Below, one piece after another: positions 63,340 through 64,000 of a DNA stretch of 64,000 bases (its first letter is position 1; the number at the start of each line of letters is the position of its first letter). The position numbers and the translations under genes were made by a program. The DNA comes from Aspidapion aeneum. Taxonomy: Eukaryota; Arthropoda; Insecta; Coleoptera; Brentidae. A model generated the notes under the pieces. The model worked only from the letters and a program-made list of their open reading frames with translations. It had not been told where the DNA came from and searched no databases. The stretch lies in the NCBI GenBank assembly GCA_963576565.1, contig OY755042.1, positions 96,280,185 to 96,344,184 on the forward strand, read 5' to 3'.

Positions 63340-64000
63340 ATTGGGCTACGGGGTATCGACCCCTGCCCTCCATAGATTCCAGGTACTCTCTGACCCGGAG
63401 AGTAAGCACCTGTCTAGGGTCCCATTCCCAGGGTTACGGGAGAAGACCACATCGGTATGAAAGGCGAAGAGGATGGACCTCGGTACGGTGATCATAGCGT
63501 AGGTGGCAACCCTTTCTTTTAGGGGTAGTATAAAAGAATACAGCTGTTGTCTTACAGTATGGATCGTCAAAGGATAGAGGAGAAAAACCTTGATAAAAAA
63601 TCCTGGTCCTCCAAGTAGGGGGTTGAGGCATTAGACTGGTTCTTTAATACTTTTAAAACAAAGATATTACCAAAAAGCCTAAACAAAGCCTCGGAGCAAT
63701 GGAAGAAGAAAAAAGCAAAGACAAAGGACTCTGAATATAGCTACATGGAACGTACAGGGAGTGAACCAAAAGTTGGACATTATTGCTACCGAAGTACAGA
63801 ATAGTAAGATAGACATTATTGCACTCACAGAGACAAAAAAGAAAGGAACAGGTACAAGTAGTGTGGGTAACTTTGCTCACATATTCACTGGAGTCTCAAA
63901 AGAAAGAAGAGCAGCCAGAGGGGTATCCTTATTAATAAATAAAATCCTCGAAAATAAGATTACAGACTACGAGTGCATTAATGAAAACTTACTTCGAGTA
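63340..64000 (+). mobile_element. 5' part of an RTE-like non-LTR retrotransposon, runs off the window
   Basis: A 5' untranslated region with moderate GC content (CTGACCCGGAGAGTAAGCAC, GGTCCTCCAAGTAGGGGGTT) leads into an endonuclease coding region. It is the same broad type as the relics at 24025-25445 and 48060-48800 but represents the opposite (5') end. The left border is approximate. Confidence 0.65.
63675..64000 (+). CDS. RTE-like endonuclease domain, partial
   Basis: Apurinic-endonuclease-type domain that nicks target DNA for target-primed reverse transcription. From 63733 the frame reads TLNIATWNVQGVNQKLDIIA, then KIDIIALTETKKKGTG (the conserved Glu of the LTET motif) and RAARGVSLLINK, open without stops to the window edge. 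The true start is unclear: an ATG at 63699 is in another frame and stops at once, and the correct frame is open upstream without an obvious ATG. The reverse transcriptase would lie beyond the window. Confidence 0.75.

Noticed and set aside
1..64000. tRNA or rRNA genes
   Set aside because: No cloverleaf with TTCRANNC and TGGNNNAGNGG-type boxes and no rRNA-like blocks were noticed; a covariance search could still find decayed copies.

Overview
The window looks like AT-rich nuclear DNA from an arthropod, most likely an insect with a large, repeat-rich genome. The evidence is GT-AG introns, an organic-cation-transporter gene of the insect SLC22 type, and a repeat complement of mariner, Tigger, hAT, PIF/Harbinger, R1-like, jockey-like and RTE-like elements. 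The insect order cannot be fixed from the sequence. Almost everything outside ten or so exons is transposable-element (TE) DNA, much of it nested.

One gene can be assembled completely: a plus-strand SLC22-type MFS transporter of 552 codons in nine coding exons (1831-38531). Every splice phase agrees, all introns are GT-AG, and a polyadenylation signal lies at 38574. Its introns hold, in order: Tigger, an R1-like retroelement split by a hAT, a mariner copy with an insertion, a trio of Harbinger-like elements (8282-11063), long foldback elements, an LTR-like repeat dimer, an RTE-like reverse transcriptase relic, a foldback with a 118-bp array, a hAT-like element carrying a Helitron helicase scrap, and a hAT holding a Harbinger element that holds a jockey-like element (35413-38306).

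A broken tandem copy of the transporter follows (45666-55702). Only exons 1, 2 and 9 remain. Exon 1 is split by a hAT MITE and a 1.66-kb foldback, exon 2 has a deletion and a stop, and exon 9 is cut by a mariner. The copy preserves the empty site of the Tigger in the intact gene, which orders the events.

The most unusual part is 50.3-59.2 kb, with three traces of tyrosine-recombinase mobile DNA. (i) 50372-51246, minus, is a decayed two-exon gene of the Crypton/DUF3504 type. (ii) 57468-59179 is an apparently intact 1.7-kb element with a 396-codon recombinase retaining R, H-x-x-R, W and Y, bounded by palindromes and inserted in a young ~258-bp tandem array. (iii) 51472-52942 is a head-to-tail dimer of a short element with no coding capacity. 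Its right end shares layout and short sequence blocks with the right end of (ii), suggesting a non-autonomous partner.

The last 600 bases enter the 5' part of an RTE-like retrotransposon, whose endonuclease domain is open at the window edge. No rRNA or CRISPR was seen, and no tRNA was recognised by eye.
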